The notes: generated by a model from the sequence alone, not told the origin. Numbered from the stretch's first letter, positions 18,330 to 28,078 are shown. The stretch: DNA of 64,000 nucleotides from Aurantiacibacter sp. D1-12 (GCF_028858515.1 NZ_JAPJZJ010000002.1:62001-126000); one strand, 5' to 3'. Program-made: numbers and translations.

Positions 18330-19181
18330 TCAGGCGAGCTTGTATTCGCGCTGCAGGCCGGGCGTATTGTCCTTGCTTCCGCCATCTGGCGCCGGATTTC
18401 TCTCTCCGCCCCCGGAGGTGACATTTTCGATGAGAGCTCGTTGCTCTTCGTCGGACAAGCGACGCCACCCGTCCGGCCCGAGCTGTTCAAGCGGACGGAA
18501 GCGGACCTTGTATTGCATGCGTTCAGAGCCCGCGACCCAGTATCCGAGGTAGACATAGGGCAGGTCTGTCGCAGCCGCGCGGCGAATGTGGTCAAGAATG
18601 ACGTACGTACCAAGCCCGCTGCGATCCTCGTGTTCCGGGTCGAAAAAGCTGTATATCATTGAAAGACCATCAGCTTGACGATCCATCAGGCACGCGCCGA
18701 CCAAACGCCCCGTGCTTCCATCTGCTGTAGGCTCTCTATACTCGACTACAAAGCTGGAAACACTGGTATGTTCCACCATGTCAGCATAATCGACCTCGTC
18801 CATAGCTGCCATACCGCCGCCGGGGTGTCGATGCTCGAGGTAGCGCTGGAGCAGGGCAAACTGCTCCTCGGTCGCCCAGGGGCGGCATTCGGAAGACACC
18901 AGGTCGCTGTTCCGTTTTAATAGCCGCTTTTGCGAGCTGGATGGTTTGAAGTCCTTTGCCGCCACGCGGACCGAGACACATGCCCGGCAATCAGCGCAGC
19001 TGGGGCGGTAGGCCACCGTCTGGCTACGGCGAAAACCGATGCGACCCAGTGCATCGTTCAGCTGCTCCGCATGCGGTCCCTTCAGCTCGGTGAAAACCTT
19101 GCGCTCCGTCTTGCCCGGCAGATACGGGCACGGCGCGGGGCTCGTCACGAAGAAGCGGGGGAAACGAACGGGGGCCGTCAC
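18330..19181 (-). CDS. bpt: Aspartate/glutamate leucyltransferase (Bpt), N-end rule
   Basis: Transfers leucine from Leu-tRNA to N-terminal Asp or Glu, marking proteins for ClpS/ClpAP degradation. 283 residues with the ATE-family features: [15 protein letters not shown], the cysteine motif [15 protein letters not shown], and [20 protein letters not shown] near the C-terminus. The C-terminal 40 residues are low-complexity. It is the first gene of a bpt-tamA-tamB run; there are 199 bases before the divergent-side neighbour ilvA, with nothing else recognisable in them. Confidence 0.93.
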   Translation of the reverse strand: MTAPVRFPRFFVTSPAPCPYLPGKTERKVFTELKGPHAEQLNDALGRIGFRRSQTVAYRPSCADCRACVSVRVAAKDFKPSSSQKRLLKRNSDLVSSECRPWATEEQFALLQRYLEHRHPGGGMAAMDEVDYADMVEHTSVSSFVVEYREPTADGSTGRLVGACLMDRQADGLSMIYSFFDPEHEDRSGLGTYVILDHIRRAAATDLPYVYLGYWVAGSERMQYKVRFRPLEQLGPDGWRRLSDEEQRALIENVTSGGGERNPAPDGGSKDNTPGLQREYKLA

Positions 19182-19380
19182 GGCGTTGGCGGTCCTCTTG
19201 CCTAAAAAAATCAGCTACACGGGCTGCGATGCCTCACGGTATGCGCACAGGAATCGCGTCAGAGAACCATGTTAACCATAAAAACCGCGCTGTGCAGGCT
19301 TAATTTCCACAATCGCCTTTCCACGAAGCTCAAGCGCCCCGAATTGGGTCATGTAAAACAGTAAGCGTAACGCACGCGGC

Positions 19381-20649
19381 TCATACGCCCTTGCCCGAAC
19401 GGCCCGGCTGCAATCCCGAAAGCGTCATCGTTTCGAAAGCATAGTCCTGTTCTCGCAGATCCTCGATCAGTGCGTCGAAGCTGTTCTGGTCGCGGATTTC
19501 GAACTCGATATCGGTCTTGATGCTCTTGGCGGAGACGACGCCGAAAATGCGTTGCTGCGAGATTTCGAGGATGTTCGCCCCGTTGCGCGTGAATATCTCG
19601 GCAGCATCAGACAGCGCGCCGACTCGGTCGGTCAGGATGAGGCTGACAAGCCCGATCCGCCCTGTCCGCGCCAGCGTACGCATGATGACATTGGCGAGGA
19701 AGCGCTGGTCGATATTGCCGCCCGTCAGGATTACGCCAACTTTCTTGCCGGCAAATTCCTCGCGCGGCTTGCCGTTGGCAGGCGGCAGCAGAGTGGCGAG
19801 ACCTGTCGCCCCGGCGCCCTCCACCACTGTCTTCTCGATATCGAGCAGCAGCGAAATTGCTTCCTCGATCTTGGCTTCGGAAATGATGCGCATTTCATCG
19901 ACGATGGACATGACCATCGATCGTGTCAGCTGCCCCGGCTCTTTAACCGCTATGCCTTCGGCGATAGTCGCTCCTCCGCCGACCCGTGGTTTGCCGATCT
20001 TGAGCCCGTACATGGCCGGATAGACTGACGACTGCACACCGATGATCTTGATGTCGGGCTTCATCGCCTTGGCCGCCAGGGCAACGCCGGAGATCAGCCC
20101 ACCGCCGCCAACAGGGACCACGATCATGTCCAGATCGGGCACGTCCTGCAGCATCTCGATCCCGACAGTGCCCTGTCCGGCAATCACATGCGGGTGATCA
20201 AACGGGTGGACGAAAGTAAGATCGCGCTCCTTCTCCAGCTCGCGCGCGTGGGCATATGCTTCGTCAAACGTCTCACCTTCCAGCACGACATTACCGCCAA
20301 CCGCTTCGGTCTGCATCACTTTCACCACAGGCGTGGTGCGGGGCATCACGATGGTAACGGGCACACCAAGCCGTGTGCCGTGGTGGGAAAGTCCCTGCGA
20401 ATGGTTGCCTGCACTCGCCGCAATCACACCGCGCTGACGTTGCTCTTCTGTCAGATGCAACAAGGCATTGAGAGCCCCACGTTCCTTGTAAGCCGCGGTG
20501 AACTGCTGGTTCTCGAATTTCAGCCAGACTTCGGCGCCGGTAATCGAGGAAAGTGTTTTTGAATGAAGCGTGGGCGTGCGGACCACGGCGCCATCAATGC
20601 GCGCTGCGGCCGCTTCGATATCGGCGAATGTCAGATTTCCCTCACTCAT
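19381..20649 (-). CDS. ilvA: Threonine ammonia-lyase (threonine dehydratase)
   Basis: PLP enzyme converting threonine to 2-oxobutyrate and ammonia, the first step to isoleucine. 422 residues: the PLP lysine is Lys55 in QQFTAAYKERGAL, the phosphate loop is PVGGGGLISG, and a C-terminal ACT domain (IGLVSLILTDRVGALSDAA) implies allosteric control. A single ACT domain and this length fit the shorter class found in alphaproteobacteria. The ATG at 20649 is used; the frame extends ten codons upstream. It is divergent from the dehydrogenase at 20765. Confidence 0.94.
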   Translation of the reverse strand: MSEGNLTFADIEAAAARIDGAVVRTPTLHSKTLSSITGAEVWLKFENQQFTAAYKERGALNALLHLTEEQRQRGVIAASAGNHSQGLSHHGTRLGVPVTIVMPRTTPVVKVMQTEAVGGNVVLEGETFDEAYAHARELEKERDLTFVHPFDHPHVIAGQGTVGIEMLQDVPDLDMIVVPVGGGGLISGVALAAKAMKPDIKIIGVQSSVYPAMYGLKIGKPRVGGGATIAEGIAVKEPGQLTRSMVMSIVDEMRIISEAKIEEAISLLLDIEKTVVEGAGATGLATLLPPANGKPREEFAGKKVGVILTGGNIDQRFLANVIMRTLARTGRIGLVSLILTDRVGALSDAAEIFTRNGANILEISQQRIFGVVSAKSIKTDIEFEIRDQNSFDALIEDLREQDYAFETMTLSGLQPGRSGKGV

Positions 20650-20764
20650 GGCGCCAATGGCTACCCAAACCGGAGGCATTGGGAAACCGGATAGCTGCTT
20701 TCAGGCAACAAAGTTTCGCTTGGGTGATTGCCTAACGCGAGCTGACAGGGCATCCACCCGCGCC

Positions 20765-21652
20765 ATGAGCACAATCGCATTTCTTGGCCTCGGCGTGATG
20801 GGCGGCCCGATGGCAGGCCATCTCGCCCGCGCCGGACATCACGTCACAGGTTACAACCGTACGCCTGCCAAGGCGAACGAGTGGAAGGCCTCCCTCGCCA
20901 ACGAAGGCATAGACGTGGCGACTGCGGAAACACCGCAAGAAGCCGTTGCCGACAAGGACGTGGTCCTCGCATGCCTTGGCAACGATCAGGATGTCGAAAG
21001 CGTGCTGCTGGGCGATGGCGGTGCCTTGGCCGCGATGCGCACAGGCGCGACCTTCATTGATCACACTACGGTTTCCCCAGCCCTCGCCCGCCGGATTGCC
21101 GAAGAGTGCGACCGACTGGGCTTGCATGCTGTTGATGCACCCGTATCGGGCGGGCAGGCAGGGGCCGAGAACGGCAAGCTCGCCATCATGTGCGGTGGCT
21201 CTGACGAAGCGATGAACGCGGCGACGCCGGTGATGGAGGCCTTTGCCGCACGCATCGTGCACATCGGCGGTCCAGGTGCGGGTCAGGCGTGCAAGGCTGT
21301 AAACCAGGTTTGCATCGCAGGCGTGCTGGCCGGCCTTTCCGAAGGCGTGCGGCTGGCGCAGGCAACCGGTGTTGATACCGACAAGGTACTCGAAGCGATT
21401 TCGGGCGGGGCCGCACAGAGCTGGCAGATGGAAAACCGCTGGAAGACCATGGTTCAGGGTGAGTTCGACTTCGGCTTTGCAATCGACTGGATGCGCAAGG
21501 ATCTGGCGATTGCCCTTGGCGAAGCCAAAGCTGAGAGCCTTTCGCTTCCCGTCGCCGCCTTGGTCGACCAGTTTTACGCACAAGTACAATCAGCCGGTGG
21601 CGCGCGGCAGGATACCAGCGCCCTCATCCGCCATTTACCGGAGACAAAGTAA
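20765..21652 (+). CDS. 3-hydroxyisobutyrate dehydrogenase-family oxidoreductase
   Basis: 295 residues of the beta-hydroxyacid dehydrogenase family. The Rossmann motif is FLGLGVMGGPMAGHLARAGH, the substrate-binding signature is VDAPVSGGQAGAENGKL, and the catalytic lysine lies in QACKAVNQV. Substrate could be 3-hydroxyisobutyrate (valine breakdown), tartronate semialdehyde or a related acid; the sequence does not decide. Its TAA is followed immediately by the GTG of an exported amidohydrolase, so translation is probably coupled. Confidence 0.9.
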   Translation: MSTIAFLGLGVMGGPMAGHLARAGHHVTGYNRTPAKANEWKASLANEGIDVATAETPQEAVADKDVVLACLGNDQDVESVLLGDGGALAAMRTGATFIDHTTVSPALARRIAEECDRLGLHAVDAPVSGGQAGAENGKLAIMCGGSDEAMNAATPVMEAFAARIVHIGGPGAGQACKAVNQVCIAGVLAGLSEGVRLAQATGVDTDKVLEAISGGAAQSWQMENRWKTMVQGEFDFGFAIDWMRKDLAIALGEAKAESLSLPVAALVDQFYAQVQSAGGARQDTSALIRHLPETK

Positions 21653-23341
21653 GTGACCTTGACCCGTTTCATCACCGCCATTGCGGCGCTGCTAGCCTTC
21701 TCCACTCCTGCCGTGGCGGATACCTGGATCGATAATGTCGACGGCATCTCGATAGGCCGCGATGGTACTGTTGATCGCTTTGTCGGCATGGTGATCGACG
21801 AGGACGGGCGGATTACCGAACTGCTCGACTTTGGCGACCGTCCCACGCGCGATATCGACTACCGCGTGGATGGAGAAGGCCGGGTCATGGTGCCGGGCTT
21901 TATTGACGGGCATGCGCATCTGATGGGGCTCGGCCTCGGCACGCTGGTGCTGGATCTGTCCGAAACCCAATCGCTTGATGAGGCGCTGGGCCGCATTGCC
22001 GCCTATGCCACCGCCTATCCTGACCGCCCGTGGATCCTCGGGCGCGGCTGGAATCAGGAGCGCTGGGGGCTGGGACGTTTCCCGACCGCAGCAGAACTCG
22101 ATGCCGTGGTTTCTGATCGCCCCGTCTGGCTAGAGCGGGTCGACGGTCATGCGCATTGGGGCAATTCGCTGGCGATGGCCTCTGCCAACGTCACACGCTC
22201 GACCCGCGATCCCGAAGGCGGGCGGATTGAACGGCTTGCCAATGGCGAACCTTCAGGCGTCTTTATTGATGCGGCCACGGCAATGATCACGGCGCAAGTC
22301 CCACCGCCGCTTCCCGAAGACCGCGATCTGGCGCTCTACAATGCACAGAACCTCCTGCTCAGCCACGGCATCACGGCAATGGCCGACATGGGCACGACGA
22401 TAGAGGACTGGATGACAATTCGCCGTGCAGGCGATGCTGGCTGGCTGCAACTTCGCGTGATGGCCTACGCCGATTCGGTTGATTCCATGCTGCTGATCGG
22501 CGGGCCACGCCCGACCGACTGGCTCTACGAAGACCGGCTGCGACTCAACGGCGTGAAGCTTTACCTCGATGGTGCGCTTGGCTCTCGCGGCGCCTTGCTT
22601 CTGGATGACTACGCCGACGACCACGGCAATCGCGGCCTCCCGCTTTTGAATGGCACCCAGCTCCGCAATCTCATGAGCCGCGCGGCGCTCGACAATTTCC
22701 AGGTTGCTGTGCACGCGATTGGCGATGCTGCGAATCAGGAAGCGCTTTACGCGATTGAGGAACTGGCCCGTGACTATCCCGGGGACCGCCGCTGGCGCAT
22801 CGAACACGCCCAGATCGTTGATCCGGCGGACCTTCCCCGCTTTGGTCAGCACGGCATCATCGCCAGCATGCAGCCGGTCCACCAGACCAGTGACATGTTC
22901 ATGGCAGAAGCACGCCTTGGCGAAGCGCGACTCGGGGGAGCCTATGCCTGGCGATCGGTACTGGAAGCAGGCGGAACTCTTGCCTTTGGCACCGATGCCC
23001 CTGTGGAACCCGTCAATCCGTTGGCAGGGCTCGCCGTGGCCATTAGCCGTAGCAATGCAGATGGCGAACCCTTCGGCGGCTGGCGGCCGCAAGAGACGAT
23101 CACGCGCGAACAGGCACTGGCCGCCTATACTGCCAATGCCGCCTATGCCGGGTTTGCCGACGGGCGATTCGGCACTCTTGTCCCCGGTGAACGCGCAGAC
23201 TTTGTGTTGCTTTCCGGGGACCCCTTGTTAGGTTCTCCGCAAGAAATACGTGATATCCGCGTGCTCGAAACTTGGATTGCTGGCCGTCGTGTCTATGATG
23301 CCGAATTGACACAGCCGGTGATTGAGGGACCGTCGAGATAA
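21653..23341 (+). CDS. Exported amidohydrolase (YtcJ-like)
   Basis: 562 residues starting with GTG directly after the upstream stop. A signal peptide (TRFITAIAALLAFSTPAVA) targets it to the periplasm. The amidohydrolase fold shows metal ligands His87 and His89 in DGHAHLMG, then VKLYLDGALGSRGA, VAVHAIGDAANQ, WRIEHAQIV and FGTDAPVEPVNPL, as in YtcJ-type metal-dependent hydrolases. The substrate is unknown; members act on amide or cyclic-imide bonds. Confidence 0.92.
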   Translation: MTLTRFITAIAALLAFSTPAVADTWIDNVDGISIGRDGTVDRFVGMVIDEDGRITELLDFGDRPTRDIDYRVDGEGRVMVPGFIDGHAHLMGLGLGTLVLDLSETQSLDEALGRIAAYATAYPDRPWILGRGWNQERWGLGRFPTAAELDAVVSDRPVWLERVDGHAHWGNSLAMASANVTRSTRDPEGGRIERLANGEPSGVFIDAATAMITAQVPPPLPEDRDLALYNAQNLLLSHGITAMADMGTTIEDWMTIRRAGDAGWLQLRVMAYADSVDSMLLIGGPRPTDWLYEDRLRLNGVKLYLDGALGSRGALLLDDYADDHGNRGLPLLNGTQLRNLMSRAALDNFQVAVHAIGDAANQEALYAIEELARDYPGDRRWRIEHAQIVDPADLPRFGQHGIIASMQPVHQTSDMFMAEARLGEARLGGAYAWRSVLEAGGTLAFGTDAPVEPVNPLAGLAVAISRSNADGEPFGGWRPQETITREQALAAYTANAAYAGFADGRFGTLVPGERADFVLLSGDPLLGSPQEIRDIRVLETWIAGRRVYDAELTQPVIEGPSR

Positions 23342-23424
23342 CTTATTACAAGATTTTGTCTCGCCTTTCCCGAAATGACACGCTATAGAGTTTTTAGATT
23401 ACGCAATTTTTTTGAGGGTTCTTG

Positions 23425-23658
23425 ATGATGAAGAAGCTTTTGACCACTGTTGCTGTCGCTGGTGCGATGGTTACCACTCCTGCCCTGGCGCAGGACGCAG
23501 CATTTGATCGCCTGCCCGCTCCGGTTGAGCAGGGCGAAGAACTTGAAGGCGAAGCTGGCCTCATCATCGCGCTGCTGGCTGCTGCTGCAGTCATCGCCGG
23601 TATCATCATTGCTACCGGTACTGACAATGCTGACGAGCAGCTGCCTGCCAGCCCGTAA
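23425..23658 (+). CDS. Small exported protein with C-terminal membrane segment
   Basis: 77 residues: signal peptide MMKKLLTTVAVAGAMVTTPALAQ, a short acidic linker (VEQGEELEGEAG), a strongly hydrophobic stretch LIIALLAAAAVIAGIIIATG, and the tail TDNADEQLPASP. A GAGGG Shine-Dalgarno precedes the ATG at 23425, TATAGA at 23384-23389 may be its -10 box, and a strong terminator follows, so it looks like an independent, well-expressed gene. Similar tiny proteins are common in sphingomonads, but I know of no function. Confidence 0.8.
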   Translation: MMKKLLTTVAVAGAMVTTPALAQDAAFDRLPAPVEQGEELEGEAGLIIALLAAAAVIAGIIIATGTDNADEQLPASP

Positions 23659-23682
23659 GGCTTAGCGGTACAAACCGAATTG

Positions 23683-23710
23683 AAAACGGGGCCCCAGCGG
23701 CCCCGTTTTT
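23683..23710 (+). terminator. Hairpin terminator after the small exported protein gene
   Basis: AAAACGGGGCC pairs with GGCCCCGTTTTT around CCAGC, giving an 11-bp stem and a run of five T. Confidence 0.9.
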
Positions 23711-23769
23711 GTATCTGCAATCCCGGTAGACAGCGCCTTAGTTCAGGCCAACGTTGGGGCCCTCGGCCT

Positions 23770-24612
23770 TTAGCTCTTGCTATCTTCAGCTACTGCACTT
23801 TCAGCAGAAGCGCTTTCCAACTTTTCAGTTTCGGCTTCCTCGGTCGCTTCACGCTTCGCCCGCTTGCGCTCGCTGAGGTGCATCAGGACAAGCGATCCCT
23901 CGAACAGCAAGATGAGCGGCGCGGCCAACATGATCTGGCTGATCACATCGGGCGGCGTGATGATCGCCGCAACAGCAAAGACCGCCACGATCACATATTT
24001 GCGCCCCGCAACCAGCTGGTCACGCGTGACCAACCCGGCTGCGTTAAGCAGCATCAGGAAAACCGGCAGCAGAAAGCTCACCCCGAAAGCGAGGATGAAC
24101 CGCATGACGAGGTCAAGATACTGTCCCATCTCTGGTAGCGCTTGTGCATTCAGCCCTCCACGATCTCCTTGGAAACCGAGGAACCACGGAAAAGCCAGTG
24201 GCATCACTACGAAATAGGCGAGGCAAGCGCCCATCGTAAAAAGAACCGGCGTGGCGATCAGAAACGGCAGAAAGGCACGCTTTTCCCGCGCATAGAGACC
24301 CGGCGCCACAAAGGCCCAGAGCTGGTTTGCGATGATCGGGAAGGCGAACAGGAATGCGGCAAACAGCGCGACTTTGATCTCGACGAAGAACGCCCCGTAC
24401 AACTGCGTGTAGATCAGCTGGCCCTCACCCTCGGGGAATGAGGCGGTCAGGGGCCTGACCAGCAGACCGAAAATCTCGTCGGCAAAATAGAAACTGATGC
24501 CGAAAGCGATAGCGAGCGCAATGACCGCCTTTACCAGTCGCCCGCGCAGTTCGATCAGGTGATCAAGCAGCGGAGCCTGGGTTTCGTCGAGGTCTTTCAG
24601 CTTCATCGCCAC
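23770..24612 (-). CDS. tatC: TatC, twin-arginine translocase core subunit
   Basis: 280 residues with six membrane helices. The N-terminal cytoplasmic motif APLLDHLIELRGRL, the FFVEIKVALFAAFLFAFP segment and PDVISQIMLAAPLILLFE are characteristic. TatC binds the twin-arginine signal peptide and recruits TatA. A GTG at 24612, three bases after the tatB stop, gives MAMKLKDLDETQ, matching related proteins; ATG at 24606 is possible. The C-terminus carries an acidic, Glu/Ala-rich tail of about 35 residues. Last gene of the argS-to-tatC block. Confidence 0.96.
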   Translation of the reverse strand: MAMKLKDLDETQAPLLDHLIELRGRLVKAVIALAIAFGISFYFADEIFGLLVRPLTASFPEGEGQLIYTQLYGAFFVEIKVALFAAFLFAFPIIANQLWAFVAPGLYAREKRAFLPFLIATPVLFTMGACLAYFVVMPLAFPWFLGFQGDRGGLNAQALPEMGQYLDLVMRFILAFGVSFLLPVFLMLLNAAGLVTRDQLVAGRKYVIVAVFAVAAIITPPDVISQIMLAAPLILLFEGSLVLMHLSERKRAKREATEEAETEKLESASAESAVAEDSKS

Positions 24613-24615
24613 GGC

Positions 24616-25125
24616 TCAGTCATCCTTTGCCTTGGTACTAGCAGGAGCGTCAGAGCCCGAATTGCCAGTAGCAAGCGGCAGTTCCGCCTGCGAAGCCTGC
24701 AATTCCGCCTCGGCTTCGGCGGCAAGTCTCTCGGCCTCTTCCGCAGCAGCCTTCTGCTTGGCAGCGATCACCTTGAGCTCTTCGGCCTTCTCTGCCGAGA
24801 TGGCCTGAGACTGGGATTGAGACTGGGCTTGGGGCGCTGCCGCCTTTGCAGGATAGGCACCGGTGGGCTCCATTTCCGCCGGCGTGCCCTCGGGATGCTC
24901 GCGCATGATCCTCTCGTTCTGCGCCTTCCACTGCTTCTCCATGTCTTCCAGCTCGGCCTCCCGCACGACCGAGTCGAGGCCGGAGCGGAACTGGGCGGAC
25001 ATTTTGCGCAGTTTGCCGACCCAGCGCCCGAACGTGCGCAGGGCAAGCGGCATGTCGTCGCGGCCGATCACAATGACCGCCACAACGAAAATGAGCAGCA
25101 ATTCAATGGCGCCGATATCGAACAT
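24616..25125 (-). CDS. tatB: TatB, twin-arginine translocase subunit
   Basis: 169 residues: an N-terminal transmembrane helix MFDIGAIELLLIFVVAVIVI, then GRDDMPLALRTFGRWVGKLR as the amphipathic helix, and a long Ala/Glu/Gln-rich tail with a QAQSQSQSQ run. TatB binds TatC and hands substrates to TatA. It stands between tatA and tatC with 3- to 32-base gaps. Confidence 0.95.
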   Translation of the reverse strand: MFDIGAIELLLIFVVAVIVIGRDDMPLALRTFGRWVGKLRKMSAQFRSGLDSVVREAELEDMEKQWKAQNERIMREHPEGTPAEMEPTGAYPAKAAAPQAQSQSQSQAISAEKAEELKVIAAKQKAAAEEAERLAAEAEAELQASQAELPLATGNSGSDAPASTKAKDD

Positions 25126-25157
25126 TTCTGGCCCTTGCAGCGCGGCTGGAGCGCAGA

Positions 25158-25406
25158 CTAACCGGCAGTTTTGTCGCTGGAAGTCGCGGTGTCGCTGGTT
25201 TCCTCAGCAGAGGGAGCGGGCGTAGGTGTCGGCGCTTCGATCTGCGGGCTGGGCTCTGAAGAGGCCTTGCTCTCCTCACTCATACCCTTCTTGAAGCTGC
25301 TGATTCCCTTGCCGAAATCGCCCATCATTTCCGAGATACGACCGCGCCCGAACAGGACGAGCACGACGATAGCGACAATCAGAATCTGCCAAATACCTGG
25401 CTGCAT
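25158..25406 (-). CDS. tatA: TatA, twin-arginine translocase pore subunit
   Basis: 82 residues: a short N-terminal membrane helix ([20 protein letters not shown]), the hinge FGRGRI, the amphipathic helix [16 protein letters not shown], and a Ser/Pro/Glu-rich tail. TatA oligomers form the passage for folded proteins. First of the tatABC genes, 32 bases after scpB. Confidence 0.95.
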   Translation of the reverse strand: MQPGIWQILIVAIVVLVLFGRGRISEMMGDFGKGISSFKKGMSEESKASSEPSPQIEAPTPTPAPSAEETSDTATSSDKTAG

Positions 25407-25438
25407 GATTTTTCCTCGATTGGATTTGAGACGATAAT

Positions 25439-26128
25439 CTAGGCGTTTTCTTCCGGAGTTTCCAGCGCCTCTATCTCGTCGGCATCAAGTTCACCGAATT
25501 CTGCCGCCTCTTTTTCCAGTTCTTCAGCGGCTTCATCCTCGGCCGCCTGCTCTGCAGCAAGCTGCTCTTCCTTCTGCGCCACCATGTCATCATAGGCGTC
25601 ATCGACCGGATCGAGCAGGCCCGCCGCTTTCAGTTCAGCCAGTCCCGGCAAGTCCTTACGCGTTTCGAGACCAAAGTGGACGAGGAACTCCGGCGTCGTG
25701 GCGTAGATTACCGGACGGCCCGGCACTTCGCGTCGCCCTGCTGCACGCACCCAGCCCGCTTCCATCAGCACATCGAGCGTGCCCGATGACGTTTGCACCC
25801 CGCGGATCGCTTCGATTTCCGCGCGGCTCACAGGCTCGTGATAGGCGATGATCGCCAGCACTTCGGTCGCGGCGCGAGACAGGCGGCGCACCTGCTCTTT
25901 CTCCCGCCGCAGCAAGTGGGCGAGATCGGGTGCGGTCTGGAACTGCCAACGCTTGCCGCGCTCTACCAGAATGATGCCACGATCCTTGTAGAGTTCTTGC
26001 AGCTCGATCAGAGCATCCTTCACATCGGCATCACCCAGATGCGCGGAGATCTGCTCACGCGTCATCGCTTCTTCGGAAGCAAACAGGCAGGCCTCCACCG
26101 CGCGGGCAAGTTCGGAAGCGTGGCTCAT
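25439..26128 (-). CDS. scpB: Segregation and condensation protein B
   Basis: 229 residues; kleisin-associated winged-helix protein of the SMC-ScpAB condensin. Visible features are [49 protein letters not shown] and the [15 protein letters not shown] wing. An acidic C-terminal tail of about 40 residues follows. Its ATG overlaps the scpA stop by 4 bases. Confidence 0.95.
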   Translation of the reverse strand: MSHASELARAVEACLFASEEAMTREQISAHLGDADVKDALIELQELYKDRGIILVERGKRWQFQTAPDLAHLLRREKEQVRRLSRAATEVLAIIAYHEPVSRAEIEAIRGVQTSSGTLDVLMEAGWVRAAGRREVPGRPVIYATTPEFLVHFGLETRKDLPGLAELKAAGLLDPVDDAYDDMVAQKEEQLAAEQAAEDEAAEELEKEAAEFGELDADEIEALETPEENA

Positions 26129-26949
26129 GCCGTTATCCTTCGCAGTTCCAGCGGGCCAAAGGTCTTGTCCTGCCGGATTTCCGCCTTACCCATCCGCGCC
26201 AGTTCGAGCGCAGCAACAAAGCTGGAAGCCAGCGCGCTCTTCTTCAACCTTGGCTCAGCATCGCAGGGCAGAAAATCACGAATTTCCATCCAGTCTACAT
26301 TGACGCCAAGGATCGCCGAAACACGGTCCAACGCACTGTCGAGCGTCATCACCGGGCGTTCGGCAACCATGTGCACCACAGGCTCGGTGCGGAGCTTCAC
26401 CTGGCCGTATCCGCGCACCAGCTGGTACCAGTCGCACTGCCACTGGTTCTTGCGCAGAACCTTCAAGCCTTCAGGAGCGCCGCGCGAAAAGACATCGCGC
26501 CCAAGCCTGTCCCGCGCCATCAGGCGAGCCCCCGCTTCGCGCATCGCGCCAAGGCGTTGCAGGCGCAGTTGCAGCTTTAGCGCGAGCTCCTCAGGCGAGG
26601 GATCTTCCTGCTCTTCCTTGGGCAGGAGCAAAGCTGATTTGAGGTACGCCAGCCACGCCGCCATCACCAGATAATCGGCGGCAATTTCCAGCTTAAGCGC
26701 CTCTGCCCGCTCGATATATTCGATATACTGGTCAACCAGCGCGAGGATCGAGATCGACTTGAGGTCGACCTTCTGCCGCCGCGCGAGATCGAGCAGAAGA
26801 TCGAGCGGTCCTTCCCACCCGTCGAGCTCCAGATAGAGCGCGTTCTCGTCCGCCGTGCCGGGCGCGGCGATCCCCTGCCAATCGTCGTCCGGCCCCGTTT
26901 CGGTCGTGATCGACTCGATCAGACCGCCTTCGTCCATTGCCGCACTCAT
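26125..26949 (-). CDS. scpA: Segregation and condensation protein A (kleisin)
   Basis: 274 residues; the kleisin that closes the SMC ring during chromosome condensation. The N-terminal SMC-binding part contains LELDGWEGPLDLLLDLARRQ and IEYIERAEALKLEIAADYLVMAAW in sequence (separated by a short loop), with the C-terminal winged helix near the end. The stop overlaps scpB and the start overlaps the nagZ stop, each by 4 bases. Confidence 0.95.
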   Translation of the reverse strand: MSAAMDEGGLIESITTETGPDDDWQGIAAPGTADENALYLELDGWEGPLDLLLDLARRQKVDLKSISILALVDQYIEYIERAEALKLEIAADYLVMAAWLAYLKSALLLPKEEQEDPSPEELALKLQLRLQRLGAMREAGARLMARDRLGRDVFSRGAPEGLKVLRKNQWQCDWYQLVRGYGQVKLRTEPVVHMVAERPVMTLDSALDRVSAILGVNVDWMEIRDFLPCDAEPRLKKSALASSFVAALELARMGKAEIRQDKTFGPLELRRITA

Positions 26950-27965
26950 GCTGTGGCTCCCACTGCTTCGAGCAGGCCATCGCGCGTGGCTAACAACTCT
27001 TCGCGGGTGGATGTGTCACTCGGCACACCTGCATTCGCGAGCGCTCGATCCAGCCGCGCCGCAGAGACTTCTGACATCGCTGGCAGCGCCTCGACCGTGC
27101 CTTGCATATCGTCCAGCTTGCCCCAACAATTGAGCACCACATCGCAGCCAGCGGCGATGGCGCGAGCCGAACGTTCGGGGATTGTCCCCTCGAGCGCTTC
27201 CATATCGATGTCGTCAGTGAGCAGCAGCCCGTCAAAACCTATGCGCTGGCGGATAATCTGCTTGATGACCTTTGCCGAAAGTGTCGCCGGGTTGTCCACG
27301 TCCCAAGCGGTAAAGCGGATGTGCGCGCTCATCGCGATGGGTGCATCGGAGAGCTTCGTGAAGGGAGCCACATCGTGCTCCAGCTCCTCCACACTCGCAG
27401 TGACAGTCGGCAAGTCTTTATGACTATCCACCACCGCGCGGCCATGCCCCGGCATATGTTTGATACACCCCGTAACGCCGCCGCGGGACAGCCCATCGAG
27501 CACAGCGCGACCCAGAGCCGCGACCTGCATCGGATCCCGCCCCAGAGCGCGATCTCCGATCACGTCATGCGCGCCCTCGACCGGCAGATCGAGCAGCGGC
27601 AGGTAATCGACGGTGATGCCCACCTCGTGCAGGTCCATCGCCAGCAACTGGGCATTGGCGCGCGCCGCCTGAATAGCGCTGGCTGGCGCGACACTGTAAA
27701 GCTGTCCGAACACGCCCTGCGGCGGATAGGCCGGCCACTCTGGCGGCTTCATGCGAGAAACCCGGCCACCTTCCTGATCAATGCTGATCAGAAGCTTGTC
27801 ACGTCCGTGGATGCCACGCAGATCATCGGTGAGGGCGCGCAGTTGTTCGCGCGTTTCGACATTGCGCCCAAACAGAATGTAGCCTGCCGGATCAGCCTCT
27901 TTGAAAAAGGCGCGTTCGGCATCGGTCAGTTTGGGACCGGAAAGGCTGAAGATCGCGGGTGTCAT
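26946..27965 (-). CDS. nagZ: Beta-N-acetylhexosaminidase NagZ (GH3)
   Basis: 339 residues; cytosolic GH3 enzyme that removes GlcNAc from anhydro-muropeptides in peptidoglycan recycling. Motifs: ISIDQEGGRVSRM, the flexible catalytic loop KHMPGHGRAVVDSHKDLP, and the nucleophile segment LLLTDDIDMEAL. In bacteria with an ampC-ampR system its product induces beta-lactamase; no ampC is seen here. The gene overlaps scpA by 4 bases and follows the SPOR gene by 113 bases. Confidence 0.95.
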   Translation of the reverse strand: MTPAIFSLSGPKLTDAERAFFKEADPAGYILFGRNVETREQLRALTDDLRGIHGRDKLLISIDQEGGRVSRMKPPEWPAYPPQGVFGQLYSVAPASAIQAARANAQLLAMDLHEVGITVDYLPLLDLPVEGAHDVIGDRALGRDPMQVAALGRAVLDGLSRGGVTGCIKHMPGHGRAVVDSHKDLPTVTASVEELEHDVAPFTKLSDAPIAMSAHIRFTAWDVDNPATLSAKVIKQIIRQRIGFDGLLLTDDIDMEALEGTIPERSARAIAAGCDVVLNCWGKLDDMQGTVEALPAMSEVSAARLDRALANAGVPSDTSTREELLATRDGLLEAVGATA

Positions 27966-28078
27966 TTGCCCTATTTACGCCTGAAAAGCGTCGATCAAGC
28001 AAGCGATTCACCATAGCGTGCAGGGGAAAACGCGCCGAAAAGCCTCTTAGCGCTCAACATACCGTAATTTCTGACCGA

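Noticed and set aside
18319-18613. N-terminal extension of TamA to 18613
   Set aside because: It would overlap bpt in another frame and push the signal peptide to residue 98 onward.
19182-19380. Possible leader or attenuator between bpt and ilvA
   Set aside because: No isoleucine-rich leader peptide or clear hairpin pair was seen on either strand.
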